DNA of 64,000 bases from Ascidiimonas meishanensis (lineage in GTDB: Bacteria; Bacteroidota; Bacteroidia; Flavobacteriales; Flavobacteriaceae), in contig NZ_JBBEXD010000004.1 in assembly GCF_037782385.1 (NCBI RefSeq), positions 372,001 to 436,000 on the forward strand. Direction: 5' to 3'. How positions within the stretch are numbered: the first letter of the stretch is position 1; every line of letters starts with the position of its first letter. Under the pieces are notes generated by a model. It did not search any database. It saw only the letters and a program-made list of their open reading frames with translations, and had not been told where the DNA came from. The position numbers and the translations under genes were made by a program. Positions 25,101 to 33,646 of this stretch are shown here, piece after piece.

Positions 25101-25686
25101 ACTTGGTGAAATTGCCGAATTTCAAAATTCACTCTTTGGAATTACTTCTGCTGCAGAACAACAAGCAACTATTGCAGCAAACTATATTTTAGGAGACCTG
25201 AGCAGTATCTATACGGGCTCTGTTTTAATGAATATTCTCAAGTTTGAAAACTTAGATCTTTGTAGTATAGGAATGGTAAACACACCTTCAAAAGACGACT
25301 CTTATGAGGAGATTATTTTAATGGATGTGCGAAAACGCTTTTATAAAAAATGCATTGTAAAAGACGATACCCTTAAGGGAGCCATTTTAATGGGTGACAA
25401 AAATGAATTTGCAGAATTTAAGCGCCTGATCGAAGAAGAAATAGAGCTCTCAGAAAAACGGGATGAACTCTTACGTGGAGTCTCTAATTCAGAACCCATG
25501 AAAGGAAACCTTATTTGCTCATGCAGTCAGGTAGGAGAAGGCAATATTAAAGATGCTATTTCAAGAGGCTGTACTGATTTTGGCAAATTATGCTCAGAAA
25601 CTGGAGCGGGACTCGGATGCGGTAGTTGCAAACCAGAGGTGAAAGCCGTTTTAGATCAAGAACTTAAAGCCGTAACTACGTATTAG
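22150..25686 (+). CDS. Assimilatory nitrate reductase fused to a NirB-like FAD reductase domain
   Basis: 1178 residues from ATG 22150 (a TTG six bases earlier is also in frame). The N-terminal [4Fe-4S] motif CSYCGVGCGITV plus GMLCSKGKNL is that of Nas/Nap-type reductases, followed by a molybdo-bis-MGD core (to about 690: SRLCMSSAVVGYKKTLG, TGRVRDQWHTRTKTGKV). Next comes an FAD/NAD(P)H domain (about 700-1080) with IIVVGAGAAAYRF and VVIVGGGLLGLELAASL, like the N-terminus of NirB, and a final BFD-type [2Fe-2S] domain (CSCSQVGEGNI, CGSCKPEVK). The fusion supplies electrons from NAD(P)H within one chain. It reduces nitrate to nitrite in the cytoplasm for NirBD. Confidence 0.93.
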   Translation: MHKNKSFNTICSYCGVGCGITVTKDNLGTLVVTGDEKYPVNKGMLCSKGKNLNYVAQDISDRILYPEMRWSRNHPLQRITWDIAFKRAASVFQSIIDKFGPDSVGFYVSGQCLTEEYYLANKITKGFIGTNNIDTNSRLCMSSAVVGYKKTLGEDAVPIAYEDIELADCFLIAGANPAWCHPILFRRLEKHKEENPDVKIIVVDPRKTQTCALADVHLQILPGTDVILFNAIARWLIERKKIDHTFIKKHTSNFEACKQSAFQLTLSQAATKCGITKDEIKQTARLIGNAHKFISMWTMGLNQSVIGVDKNLSLLNISLLTGQIGKPGCGPFSLTGQPNAMGGREVGGMASLLAAHRDLNDPKHRKEVQEFWGGKPISKNAGFTATEMFDALENGKLKAIWIICTNPVVSMPNARKIEKALKKASFVIVQDISHNSETTKYADLLLPAAGWLEKEGTMTNSERRISYLPKVMDAPGEAMPDVEILWRFAQEMGFRGFDYNSTSEVYDEYCLMTKDTNIDISGLSYDRLKKEGSFQWPVPHKTHQGTSRLFEDQQYYTADKKAHFNAPRKLYNQSEETSLEYPLILNTGRVRDQWHTRTKTGKVKRLLTHIPSPYLEMNKVDAFLLGINDNDIAVIKSRRGSVRVKVKINFDIREKVVFLPMHWGKILNSDFSRANNLTNDLVDPISKEPDFKYCAVRVEKYQKPKQKIIVVGAGAAAYRFVVSYREKNEIDELHVFSKEPYPFYNRVLLPEYVNEELPWEALQKLKQGELNKLDVTLYAGNGIAAIDAEKKIVKDDTGKEHAYDLLVMATGSSAFVPTEVRMDLPGRFTMRERNHADKLKRYLQETGLPPSQQHVVIVGGGLLGLELAASLKKININISIIQRAPRLMERQLDPVASRLLAEDVAERGIQVYFDNEVSTVFEEPESNQTIQVTLKTGRTITCNAIVYAIGTRPNIALAKQANIETRRGVVVNSYLQSSNPEIFALGEIAEFQNSLFGITSAAEQQATIAANYILGDLSSIYTGSVLMNILKFENLDLCSIGMVNTPSKDDSYEEIILMDVRKRFYKKCIVKDDTLKGAILMGDKNEFAEFKRLIEEEIELSEKRDELLRGVSNSEPMKGNLICSCSQVGEGNIKDAISRGCTDFGKLCSETGAGLGCGSCKPEVKAVLDQELKAVTTY

Positions 25687-25694
25687 GGAAAATT

Positions 25695-27131
25695 ATGAAC
25701 GACGATTTATATAGAATTTTATTCAAAGGAGGCATCACTTCTCCAGGTGAATTGAAAGATAGTATTGTTATTTTGGAAGAACTTGGATTGACAGAAATTC
25801 ATCTCGGATCAAGACAGGATATTTTATTCAAACTAAACGCCGAAGATCCTAAAGTTTCAGAATACATTTCAAAAGTAAATACGCATTTAATAAGCGACAG
25901 AAGCTACCAAAATATAGTTTCATCTTATGTTTCTGCAGATATTTTTGATATGACCTATTGGCTTAAGGGTTCTACATACCTGTATATATTAGAACGTTTT
26001 GATTATCTCCCAAAACTCAAAATCAATATCACAGATCCCAAACAAAGATTGGTCCCAATCTTTAATGGAAATCTAAATTTTATTGCCTCCGATCAAGAAG
26101 ATTATTGGTACCTACATATAGATCTTCCAAACTGGAAAAAAGCAGCTTACTACCCTGTTTTGGTCTATAGTTGGGATATTGTTAGCCTGTCAAAAAAAAT
26201 TGAAGAGGTTTTTGAAGAAGTAGAAGACATAGAGTCCCTGTTTTTTATCTTAAATAAAAAATTAGATACCAACAATAGAAGTATTAACAAACCTTTGGAG
26301 GTTCCCTACCTCACCTTTCCTTATTACGAAGGAGTCAATAGAATGGGATTAGATCAATATTGGTTAGGACTTTATTGGAGAAACAACAGGTATGATCTTA
26401 AATTTTTAAAAGATTTTTGCGGATTTTGCTTAGACAATAGCATTGGTAAAATTTCTATTACCCCTTGGAAATCTCTGATTGTAAAAGGAATCAAACAAAA
26501 CAGTAGAATTGACCTGGAACGCTTTTTAGGGCAATGGGGTATTAATGTGAGGCATTCTCAATTAGAGATGAACTGGCATCTACCAGTAGATGATATGGAA
26601 GCATTAGAGTTAAAGAAACTCTTGGTAAGAAATTTTGATCAAAATGATATTAGCACTTACGGGCTCACCATTGCAATAAGCAATGATGTAGGCAAGAGAT
26701 CACACTTCTCCTCCATAATTATTGAAAAAAACACCCCTTCAAATATTCTAAAAGATTTTGAGGTAAGGCCAACTTTTAATGTTCTTCATTTTGAAAACTT
26801 TGATCCCAACACCAACCAATATATTTCTTTTGCGCAAGATGTAGACAAAATAGAATTACCAGGCTTGCTTATGGAGCTTTGTAAAAAATATTTTGATCAA
26901 TTAGGTAAGGTTACAAAAAAAGAAATTAAAAAATTAAAGACTCAGGAAGACCTAAATGAAGTCTATCAATGTGATGCCTGCATGACCATTTACGATGAAA
27001 GAATAGGTGATCCACTTAATCAAATTAAAGCAGGAGTCCCTTTTGAAAAACTTCCAGAAACCTACAGTTGTCCCGTTTGCGCAGCTAATAAATCTGCATT
27101 TAAAAGTACGTTGCTACAGTTGCATTCCTAA
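25695..27131 (+). CDS. Rubredoxin-tailed protein with a nitrite/sulfite-reductase-like body
   Basis: 478 residues, 8 bp after the nitrate reductase. The C-terminus (about 425-470) is a rubredoxin domain: YQCDACMTIYDERIGDP and YSCPVCAANKSAF, giving the Cys4 iron site (CxxC...CxxC). The N-terminal 400 residues start ITSPGELKDSIVILEELGLTEIHLGSRQ, which resembles the ferredoxin-like half-domains of sulfite/nitrite reductases. No Cys cluster for sirohaem-[4Fe-4S] is visible, so that body appears catalytically dead or differently used. Its position suggests an electron carrier or partner for the nitrate reductase or NirB. Such proteins are, as I recall, common next to nas genes in Bacteroidota, with untested function. 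Confidence 0.78.
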   Translation: MNDDLYRILFKGGITSPGELKDSIVILEELGLTEIHLGSRQDILFKLNAEDPKVSEYISKVNTHLISDRSYQNIVSSYVSADIFDMTYWLKGSTYLYILERFDYLPKLKINITDPKQRLVPIFNGNLNFIASDQEDYWYLHIDLPNWKKAAYYPVLVYSWDIVSLSKKIEEVFEEVEDIESLFFILNKKLDTNNRSINKPLEVPYLTFPYYEGVNRMGLDQYWLGLYWRNNRYDLKFLKDFCGFCLDNSIGKISITPWKSLIVKGIKQNSRIDLERFLGQWGINVRHSQLEMNWHLPVDDMEALELKKLLVRNFDQNDISTYGLTIAISNDVGKRSHFSSIIIEKNTPSNILKDFEVRPTFNVLHFENFDPNTNQYISFAQDVDKIELPGLLMELCKKYFDQLGKVTKKEIKKLKTQEDLNEVYQCDACMTIYDERIGDPLNQIKAGVPFEKLPETYSCPVCAANKSAFKSTLLQLHS

Positions 27132-27259
27132 ATAGTTTTAAGAAATAACAATACACTCCTAATAAGGTTAAATCACCAAAAAACAGAATCAGATTCGTTT
27201 ATTTATGGATATCTTTATTGCCTATCCATTTTGAAATATTAAATGAAGTTACATTTGTC

Positions 27260-28108
27260 CTATTTGAATAATTCAGTAGCATTTGATTTCAAGTGTAAAT
27301 CCATTTGAGGAAAAGGTATTGCAATATTATTTTTAGCAAATTTTTTATTGATAATTCTACGGATATCACTTTTTATTTTTTCTATCCCGAATATATCTTC
27401 ACTATAAAACAAAACCTGAAAATCTAATGATGAATTTCCAAAATCCATCAATCGCGCTTCCGTGAATTTCGGGTTAGAGATTTTTGGATGCTCAAGGGCA
27501 CTTTCTTCTAAAATTTTTATCACTAAGTCCACATCACTACCATAGGCAACACCCACATTAATTTTAAAACGCGTCATCTCCGCTTGATGACTCCAATTAA
27601 TTACTTTGTTATTTGTAATTAATGAATTAGGAATTATAACAGAAATATCATCTCTATTTAAAGCTTTAGATGTACGCAATCCAATACTTTGAATTTTTAC
27701 TATATCGCCATCTATTTCTAAGATGTCATGCATTCTTATAGATTTTTCTGACAGTAATATTATACCAGACAAGACATCGTTAAATGTTTGCTGTAACCCC
27801 AATCCTACGCCAACAAGTAGAGCAGCTGACCCAGCTATCAATACAGTTACGTTAATACCAATAGTTTCTAAAACCAAGCTAACTGCAATGACCCATATTA
27901 CGTATTTAATGATTTGAAATAACGCATAAATATTACCTCTATCAAGCTTATTAAACTGACTTTTACGAAAAAGTGTTTTCTTGATTAACCATAATACCAA
28001 TTTGGTAACTAGAAAAATGAATAGAATAGTTAACAATGTATAAACCCGTATTACATTCTCTCCTAATATAATTAACTCAAATTCCAGAAATTCCCTTAAT
28101 GTTTCCAT
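27260..28108 (-). CDS. MscS-family small-conductance mechanosensitive channel
   Basis: 282 residues. Three membrane segments (about 18-38, 62-82, 88-108). The pore helix TM3 region reads LLVGVGLGLQQTFNDVLSGIILLSE, the conserved Gly/Ala-rich MscS pattern, followed by the cytoplasmic beta domain (VKIQSIGLRTSKALNRDDISVIIPNSLITNNKVINWS, about 134-170). It opens under membrane tension to release solutes during osmotic downshock. Convergent with the nitrate operon (128-bp gap with no clear terminator), and followed upstream on the same strand by CorA, 48 bp away. Confidence 0.92.
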   Translation of the reverse strand: METLREFLEFELIILGENVIRVYTLLTILFIFLVTKLVLWLIKKTLFRKSQFNKLDRGNIYALFQIIKYVIWVIAVSLVLETIGINVTVLIAGSAALLVGVGLGLQQTFNDVLSGIILLSEKSIRMHDILEIDGDIVKIQSIGLRTSKALNRDDISVIIPNSLITNNKVINWSHQAEMTRFKINVGVAYGSDVDLVIKILEESALEHPKISNPKFTEARLMDFGNSSLDFQVLFYSEDIFGIEKIKSDIRRIINKKFAKNNIAIPFPQMDLHLKSNATELFK

Positions 28109-28156
28109 TTGTTCTTTTTAAATGCTTTTTTGTAAATAGTTAGATTATTCAAGGTA

Positions 28157-29263
28157 TTAAAGCCACTTTCGTTTTCTAAAATAGATAAGCATTGCAATCG
28201 CAATGAATATCATTACTCCCAACATTATAAAATAGCTGTATTCAAATTTTAGTTCAGGAAGCACCTCAAAGTTAGTCCCATAAATACCCGCAATAAAAGT
28301 TAAAGGAATAAAAATAACCGAGAAAATGGTTAGAAACTTCATTACATCATTCAATTTACTGCTAATGGTGGTGTGATAAATATTCAACTGATCTGAAAGA
28401 ATTTCTCGATAGGTTTCTGATGAATCTATTGCCTGACTAATGTTGTCCAAAAGTTCTTTAAAATGAATTTGCGTGCTTTCATTAATCAATTCTGATTCCA
28501 TCTTAGATAAAGTCAAGATCATTTCTTTCGCAGGATTAATATTTTTTCTCAAAAAATTCATTTCTCTTTTGTACGTGTAAATTTCATCTATAACGCTTTT
28601 CCTTGGTTCCTGTAACAAGGTTTCTTCTAAGGTTTCTATTTTCTCTCCTAGAACACCTATAATATAGATATAATTGTCTACCACTATATCTATTAAAGCA
28701 AAGGCCAGATAATCTGTGCCACCAGTTCTAATTCGTTTTTTACCATTTCTAACCCGCTCCCTCACAGGTTCAAAGACATCTCCTCTTTTTTCTTGAAATG
28801 ATAGCAGAACAGACTTCGTCAAGACAATACTTAGATTTTCAACGGAGATACGTTCTGTATCTTCATCTTGTTGAAGCATTTTAATTGAAAGTAAAATACA
28901 GTTACTGAATTCTTGTGCTTTAGGCCTTGTATGTACATCCATAACATCGGCAAGTACTAGCTTATCAAAATTAAATACTTCAGCTATATCTTCAATTATT
29001 TTTGCATCATGAAGACCGTCAATATTGAACCAGGTAACCGTAGGTTTTTTTTGATGATTTACAATGACCTCCACTTTATCGATACTATTTTCCTCTAAGT
29101 TTTCTTCATCATAATCAACTATCCTAAGAAGAACCTTATCCATTTTTTGGATACCCTTAAAGGAGATATCATCTGGTGAAAGACCAATATCTTCTTTTCT
29201 TTTTTTTACAAATCTTGCCATACTAATAGGTTCTGTTAAAATACTTTTTACCTTAATTTTCAT
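28157..29263 (-). CDS. corA: CorA family Mg2+/Co2+ transporter
   Basis: 368 residues, normal CorA size. A long cytoplasmic N-terminal alpha/beta domain and helical stalk (about 1-300) precede two C-terminal membrane segments; the pore signature YGTNFEVLPE at the end of TM1 (IFIPLTFIAGIYGTNFE) replaces the usual GMN by GTN, a known variant in some CorA homologues. The C-terminus KKRKWL-like basic tail (IYFRKRKWL) is typical. Pentameric Mg2+ channel in the inner membrane. The variation of the GMN motif makes substrate assignment (Mg2+, Zn2+, Co2+) less certain. Confidence 0.9.
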   Translation of the reverse strand: MKIKVKSILTEPISMARFVKKRKEDIGLSPDDISFKGIQKMDKVLLRIVDYDEENLEENSIDKVEVIVNHQKKPTVTWFNIDGLHDAKIIEDIAEVFNFDKLVLADVMDVHTRPKAQEFSNCILLSIKMLQQDEDTERISVENLSIVLTKSVLLSFQEKRGDVFEPVRERVRNGKKRIRTGGTDYLAFALIDIVVDNYIYIIGVLGEKIETLEETLLQEPRKSVIDEIYTYKREMNFLRKNINPAKEMILTLSKMESELINESTQIHFKELLDNISQAIDSSETYREILSDQLNIYHTTISSKLNDVMKFLTIFSVIFIPLTFIAGIYGTNFEVLPELKFEYSYFIMLGVMIFIAIAMLIYFRKRKWL

Positions 29264-29313
29264 ATCAAATCATTTAAGAATACTGCTCTTAGACTAGAGG
29301 TAACTCATAAAAT

Positions 29314-30279
29314 CTAATCTTTTGAAATATGAAGAATCCCATCACCTTGATTGACTATTGGGGAATGATTAACACATATCACATATCCTGAAAACACGGC
29401 CTTTATATTTTTTTCAAACGAACCAAAAGGATCAGAGATACTGCCTAAAACATCTCCAATGTTTACCTTACTTCCTAATCTAACGATAGGGTGAAACATA
29501 CCTGAATATTTAGCCCTTACCCAAGCAGATTTATTGATGATTTTAGAGGTGATCATCTTATTCTTCATTAATTTTAACTCTTCTTCAAAATTCCTTATAC
29601 CTAGATGCTGCATTACCCTCATGGTTCCTGCCACTCCAACTTGGGTTACTTTTTTGTTTATATGCAAGGACTTTCCTCCTTCAAATAACAATGCTTTTTT
29701 ATTGAGTTTATGAAGACTTTCCCTAAAAGATTTATCCCTGTGCCCTGTCTCAATGATAAATTGAGGTTGGAATACTTTTGCTAACTCTAAACCCTCTTTG
29801 TCTCCTTCATTAATTCGTACCTGAGGGATATTAAAACGTCCATCTCCTCCGGTATGAAAATCAATACAATAATCTACTGAAGGGGCAATTTCTTTAATAA
29901 TATGATATGCAAACCTACTCGCCAATGAACCGCGCGGGCTTCCAGGAAATACCCTATTTAAATCCCTGCCATCTGGAAATTGTCTTTTTTGATTTAAAAA
30001 CCCAAATACATTCACTACTGGAATACAAATGACCGTCCCAAATTCAGGTTTGTTGTATTTTTTGGAAATTAATTGTCTGACAATTTCGATACCATTTATT
30101 TCATTGCCATGAATTCCCGCTGTCATCAATAATACCGGACCCTCTTTTTTACCCCTTTCTACAATGACGGGTACTTGAATTTTTGTCTGTGTATGTAATT
30201 TAGCAATATCTAAATTGAGCTGTACTCCTTTTCCATTAGGAATTATATGACCTAAGATTTTTAATTTATTATTCTGCAT
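29314..30279 (-). CDS. Succinylglutamate desuccinylase/aspartoacylase-family zinc hydrolase
   Basis: 321 residues. Zinc carboxypeptidase-like fold with the metal ligands in GIHGNEINGIEIVRQL (His-x2-Glu, about 55-58) and the second His in IDFHTGG (about 140). FPDGRDLNRVFPGSPRGSLASRFA is the substrate Arg region. The C-terminal beta domain begins around 250. The family hydrolyses N-acyl amino acids or peptides. It overlaps by 11 bp the RimK-type ligase gene upstream; this pairing is widespread and suggests a shared pathway of glutamate-type amino-acid ligation and hydrolysis. Substrate unknown. Confidence 0.88.
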   Translation of the reverse strand: MQNNKLKILGHIIPNGKGVQLNLDIAKLHTQTKIQVPVIVERGKKEGPVLLMTAGIHGNEINGIEIVRQLISKKYNKPEFGTVICIPVVNVFGFLNQKRQFPDGRDLNRVFPGSPRGSLASRFAYHIIKEIAPSVDYCIDFHTGGDGRFNIPQVRINEGDKEGLELAKVFQPQFIIETGHRDKSFRESLHKLNKKALLFEGGKSLHINKKVTQVGVAGTMRVMQHLGIRNFEEELKLMKNKMITSKIINKSAWVRAKYSGMFHPIVRLGSKVNIGDVLGSISDPFGSFEKNIKAVFSGYVICVNHSPIVNQGDGILHISKD

Positions 30280-31144
30280 TCCGTTCTACATATTTAATAA
30301 TCTGACCAGCAATATCCTTTCCAGTAGCAGTTTCAATACCTTCAAGTCCTGGGGATGAATTAACTTCTAAGATTAATGGTCCACGAGCAGATTGTAAAAG
30401 ATCAACTCCAGCTATCCCAAGACCCATAGCTTTTGCTGCCTTTATGGCTGCATTTTCCTCTTCATCTGAAAGCTCTACAATATTCGCAGAACCTCCTCTA
30501 TGAAGATTTGAACGAAACTCACCTTCTTTACCTTGACGCTTCATGGCTCCTACCACAACACCATCAACAACAAATGCCCTAAGATCTGCCCCTTTAGCTT
30601 CTTTAATAAATTCTTGTACAATGACTCGAGCCTGCAATCCATTGAAAGCTTCTAGTATAGATTCTGCAGAATTCTGATTATCTGCAAGAACAACACCAAG
30701 CCCCTGTGTGCCTTCTAATAGTTTAATTACCACTGGTGCACCACCTGCTTTTTCAATAATAGCACCTACATTTCTAGAGTAATTGCTAAAAACCGTCTTT
30801 GGCAGCCCAAGACCTGCTCTAGACAAAATCTGAAGACTTCTTAATTTGTCACGAGAACGCACCAACGCTTGTGATTCGATAGCGGAAAATACTTTCATCA
30901 TTTCAAACTGACGGACCACGGCAGTCCCATAAAAAGTAATGGAGGCTCCAATACGCGGAATAACTCCATTTACACCCTCTATTTCTTTTCCTTGATAAAT
31001 AAGACCAGGTTTCCTTTTCTCGATAATAAGGTCACATTTAGAATGGTTTATAATTTGCATTTCATGACCTTTTTCTGTCCCAGCCTGAATAAGACGTTTG
31101 GTAGAATACAAATTTGGATTTTGTGATAGAATAACAATTTTCAT
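30269..31144 (-). CDS. rimK: RimK-family ATP-grasp alpha-L-glutamate ligase
   Basis: 291 residues. ATP-grasp ligase: KPGLIYQGKEIEGVNGVIPRIGASITFYGTAVVRQFE opening (about 49-85), nucleotide-binding GGAPVVIKLLEGTQGLGVVLA, and the metal and catalytic end GVDLLQSARGPLILEVNSSPGLEGIE. Length fits E. coli RimK (300), which adds Glu residues to ribosomal protein S6 and makes polyglutamate. Its product may be the substrate of the hydrolase encoded immediately downstream. A perfect 7-1-7 inverted repeat (CGGGAAG, one base, CTTCCCG) at 31190-31204, 46 bp upstream of the start codon, may be an operator. Confidence 0.9.
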   Translation of the reverse strand: MKIVILSQNPNLYSTKRLIQAGTEKGHEMQIINHSKCDLIIEKRKPGLIYQGKEIEGVNGVIPRIGASITFYGTAVVRQFEMMKVFSAIESQALVRSRDKLRSLQILSRAGLGLPKTVFSNYSRNVGAIIEKAGGAPVVIKLLEGTQGLGVVLADNQNSAESILEAFNGLQARVIVQEFIKEAKGADLRAFVVDGVVVGAMKRQGKEGEFRSNLHRGGSANIVELSDEEENAAIKAAKAMGLGIAGVDLLQSARGPLILEVNSSPGLEGIETATGKDIAGQIIKYVERNAE

Positions 31145-31948
31145 TTAGATAGTATTTATTTTTAGCTACAATAGTTCTTTAAAACTAAGCGGGAAGACTT
31201 CCCGAAATAATAATTTTTAAGATACGTACAATTTTTTGCAATGAATCATTCTTGAAAGTGAGAAAAATTAATATTATTAATGTGAATCCTATTTATGAAA
31301 AAAAAGTTAAAAATATTAATAAACCTAAGTTCGATGTAAAAAGAACTACTTTTTCTATAGATGTTTTTCTTTTCCGCAGTGTAGCAGGTCTTTTCCGTTA
31401 AAAATTTTTGAAACCCCGATCGTTCGGGGGAGAAATGTAAATTCATGAACTCCTTTACAGAAAATAGAACTTAGTGAACTAAAATTTAGGAAAATGAATG
31501 CGGTTTTAGCCTTTTCGGCTAAAAACACCTCTGGAAATCGAAGATTCATGAATTCCTTAACGGAAAATAGAAATGACATGAACTAAAAGTGCACCCGACT
31601 TCCTTCGGAATTCTTTTGTTTTCCCCACGCCGCCTGGCTGCTTCACTAAAAACAGCTACTAGCTATTTTCTTTACGTTCGCCCCTGTGCGAGCACAGAAA
31701 ATGAAAATAATAATCTAAAAATAAGATTGTTAGATTAAAATGGTTTAAAAATTTTGAAACTATATTTTATGGAGGTTATATCGAACTCACCTTAATAAGG
31801 ATTATTAAAAATAAATGCATTACAATTTCTTTAAAGACTTGTGCTAAACCAAAAATGTATTAACTTTAAAGCTGTTAAATTCCAGACACAAAACCTTAGG
31901 GATAAGTAAATTGTTGAAAATATCAAATAAATTTAAAAAGACAGTACA
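31145..31948. repeat. 800-bp gene-free region with duplicated segments and hairpins
   Basis: No convincing gene lies here; frames on the minus strand are short and biased by the repeats. Two direct repeats of about 44 bp occur at 31441-31484 and 31544-31588 (shared core ATTCATGAA-TCCTT-AC-GAAAATAGAA, ending TGAACTAAAA). Each is preceded by a hairpin: CCCCGA-TCGT-TCGGGG at 31414-31429 and TTTTAGCC-TTTTC-GGCTAAAA at 31504-31524. A further palindrome CTGTGC-GA-GCACAG is at 31684-31697 in a GC-richer patch. The pattern looks like a tandemly copied non-coding element or the footprint of a decayed one. Confidence 0.5.
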
Positions 31949-32575
31949 ATGATTAGAATTGAACCTTATAAAAATATGAACGCAGCCATTCAAGCTCTTG
32001 ACAACGGAGGTAGGTTTTATAAAATACAAACTAAGGCAAATGATGGAATAATAGATGAATCTGAATTGGAAAACGTTGGAGGCACTTTTAAAGACAAACA
32101 GGAAATGATACTCTTCCTCCAAATGTCACTTATGAAGTTGGAAGAATCAGATAAAACAGCAATTTTATCAAAGTTTGATAATGAATTAAAAAGTACTTAC
32201 GAAAACCATAAACCGAGAGAATTAAAACCTCATCAAGTTAGTTTAAGAGGAAAATTATCATCTAATGCAATAATAAAAGGGTTTCCTAAGTTGATAGATC
32301 CTAAATCTGATTTTGAAGGGTCTATTATGTTTCCCGTAAGTGGTGGAAACACAACTACACTGGTGATGATTCCATTGACCGAAGAATATGACGTTTACGA
32401 AGTAAAAGATGAGCAATCATTAAAACCTTTTCTAGTGGCTCATCTAAAAAATATTGAAAAGCTTCCAAACAAAAGAATGATTATAGGAGGAATTATAAAA
32501 GAAATGAAAATAACTGATGATGAAGATGAAGGAGAAAAAAGATTTTTGGAAGCAGTCTATTATTTTGAAGATTAA
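31949..32575 (+). CDS. Hypothetical protein, 208 residues
   Basis: I do not recognise a family. The N-terminus (MIRIEPYKNMNAAIQALDNG) is soluble, with no signal peptide or membrane segment. The middle (about 90-150) has a beta-rich run: PHQVSLRGKLSSNAIIKGFPK, FEGSIMFPVSGGNTTTLVMIPLTEEYDVYEV, split here at about 95 and 125. The C-terminus is acidic (ITDDEDEGEKRF). It is preceded by the repeat region and followed by a strong terminator at 32639, so it is a single-gene transcript. Likely a genuine conserved cytoplasmic protein, given its length and amino-acid composition. Confidence 0.75.
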   Translation: MIRIEPYKNMNAAIQALDNGGRFYKIQTKANDGIIDESELENVGGTFKDKQEMILFLQMSLMKLEESDKTAILSKFDNELKSTYENHKPRELKPHQVSLRGKLSSNAIIKGFPKLIDPKSDFEGSIMFPVSGGNTTTLVMIPLTEEYDVYEVKDEQSLKPFLVAHLKNIEKLPNKRMIIGGIIKEMKITDDEDEGEKRFLEAVYYFED

Positions 32576-32638
32576 TTAGAAAACTTAATACAAGTACTCA
32601 TTGCGCTGACGCTTGGTTTCAAAAAACATTGATCCCAT

Positions 32639-32663
32639 AACCGCTTTTTAAGCGGTTTTTTTT
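32639..32663 (+). terminator. Strong rho-independent terminator
   Basis: AACCGCTT-TTT-AAGCGGTT is an 8-bp perfect stem with a T-run directly after, 63 nt past the stop of the 208-residue gene on the plus strand. The remainder of the gap to 32981 has no gene or notable structure. Confidence 0.9.
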
Positions 32664-32981
32664 GATTAGAATTGGAATATGATTTTTCACAATATCCCAT
32701 AATCAATATTCCAAGTGCCGTACCCTTTTATCAAAAACAACAAGTAAGGAGATTCATCCCTTTTCTAGCGAATTTAGTTTGAATTTTAACGACTTCATTG
32801 AGTATAGGCGATTGAAGAAAGATGCATCCACTTATGAATATAAAACCATGTAATGAGGCTAAAAAGCATTCATTTCTTACTTTATACCAATATAAGCTAT
32901 TTGATATTTTCTACCTTTATGCATTAGTCTTTTATAAATACATCACACACTATTATTCTGACTATAGAAATAACCATTTGA

Positions 32982-33578
32982 ATGAATCATAAAAAAGTCG
33001 TCTTAGCTGGTTTTGGCACCTTACTCCTTCAAGAATCTCTTGGAGATACGGTTGGGAAAAATGAGAAGAAAAAATTCACTCCTATTATTATTAAAAATTA
33101 TAGAAGACTTTTTAATCTCCTTCCAGATCATTATGAAGCAGATAATGTTTTGAGAACCAACGGAACCGAAAAAGGGGCTGCTAATATTGAACCCGCAGAG
33201 GGATTTAGTTTTAATGGATTAAGCTTTGAAGCAGATGCTAGCGATTTAGCGAGTTTAGATAAACGAGAACGCTATTACAAACGCTCCATTGTTCCTTATT
33301 ATGATTTTGAAACAGATGAGGATCTTGGTATGTGTCATGTGTACGAATCTCCGCTAAATGCTCGTTGGTTAGTTAGAAATAATACCGATTTATTGCCTTT
33401 GTGGAGAGATATTGTCTATGCCAGAGTAGGCGCCTATAGAATAAGTGAGGCTTTTGGTAAAATGTACGATGCTACTACCTATATGGCAGACGGCATAACA
33501 TTAATGATAGATTACTATAAAGATCATATGCAAGAATTAGAAGATCTTGAATCTGTTCGAATCAAATATCAAAAATAA
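32982..33578 (+). CDS. Possible gamma-glutamylcyclotransferase-like fold protein
   Basis: 198 residues. The start VVLAGFGTLLLQESLGDTVG followed by a FTPIIIKNYRRLFNLLPDHY segment is reminiscent of the GGCT-like (BtrG/AIG2) fold, in which a short beta strand precedes a YGSL-type loop and a tail with a conserved Glu. Here the loop is FGTLL. The EGFSFNGLSFEADASDLASLDKRERYYKR stretch carries the ELxxLDxxEg-type pattern of that fold. Both pieces together support the assignment but the active Glu is not certain. No signal peptide. It precedes the 793-residue membrane protein by 68 bp and may share its mRNA. Confidence 0.5.
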   Translation: MNHKKVVLAGFGTLLLQESLGDTVGKNEKKKFTPIIIKNYRRLFNLLPDHYEADNVLRTNGTEKGAANIEPAEGFSFNGLSFEADASDLASLDKRERYYKRSIVPYYDFETDEDLGMCHVYESPLNARWLVRNNTDLLPLWRDIVYARVGAYRISEAFGKMYDATTYMADGITLMIDYYKDHMQELEDLESVRIKYQK

Positions 33579-33646
33579 ATAGGCTATTTTATTTAAATTG
33601 TAATCCATTACGATTTAGAAATTGTTCAAAAAAGTATTTTCTAAAA

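Noticed and set aside
10794..27131. Reading the nitrate region as a respiratory (denitrification or Nap/Nar) pathway
   Set aside because: NirBD is the cytoplasmic NADH type, the reductase is single-chain with an NAD(P)H domain, and there is no membrane quinol oxidase subunit; together with an uptake transporter this is assimilation.
31246..31579. Two overlapping minus-strand frames of 66 and 74 residues
   Set aside because: They span the duplicated hairpin region and their similarity to each other is explained by the DNA repeat, not by protein constraint.
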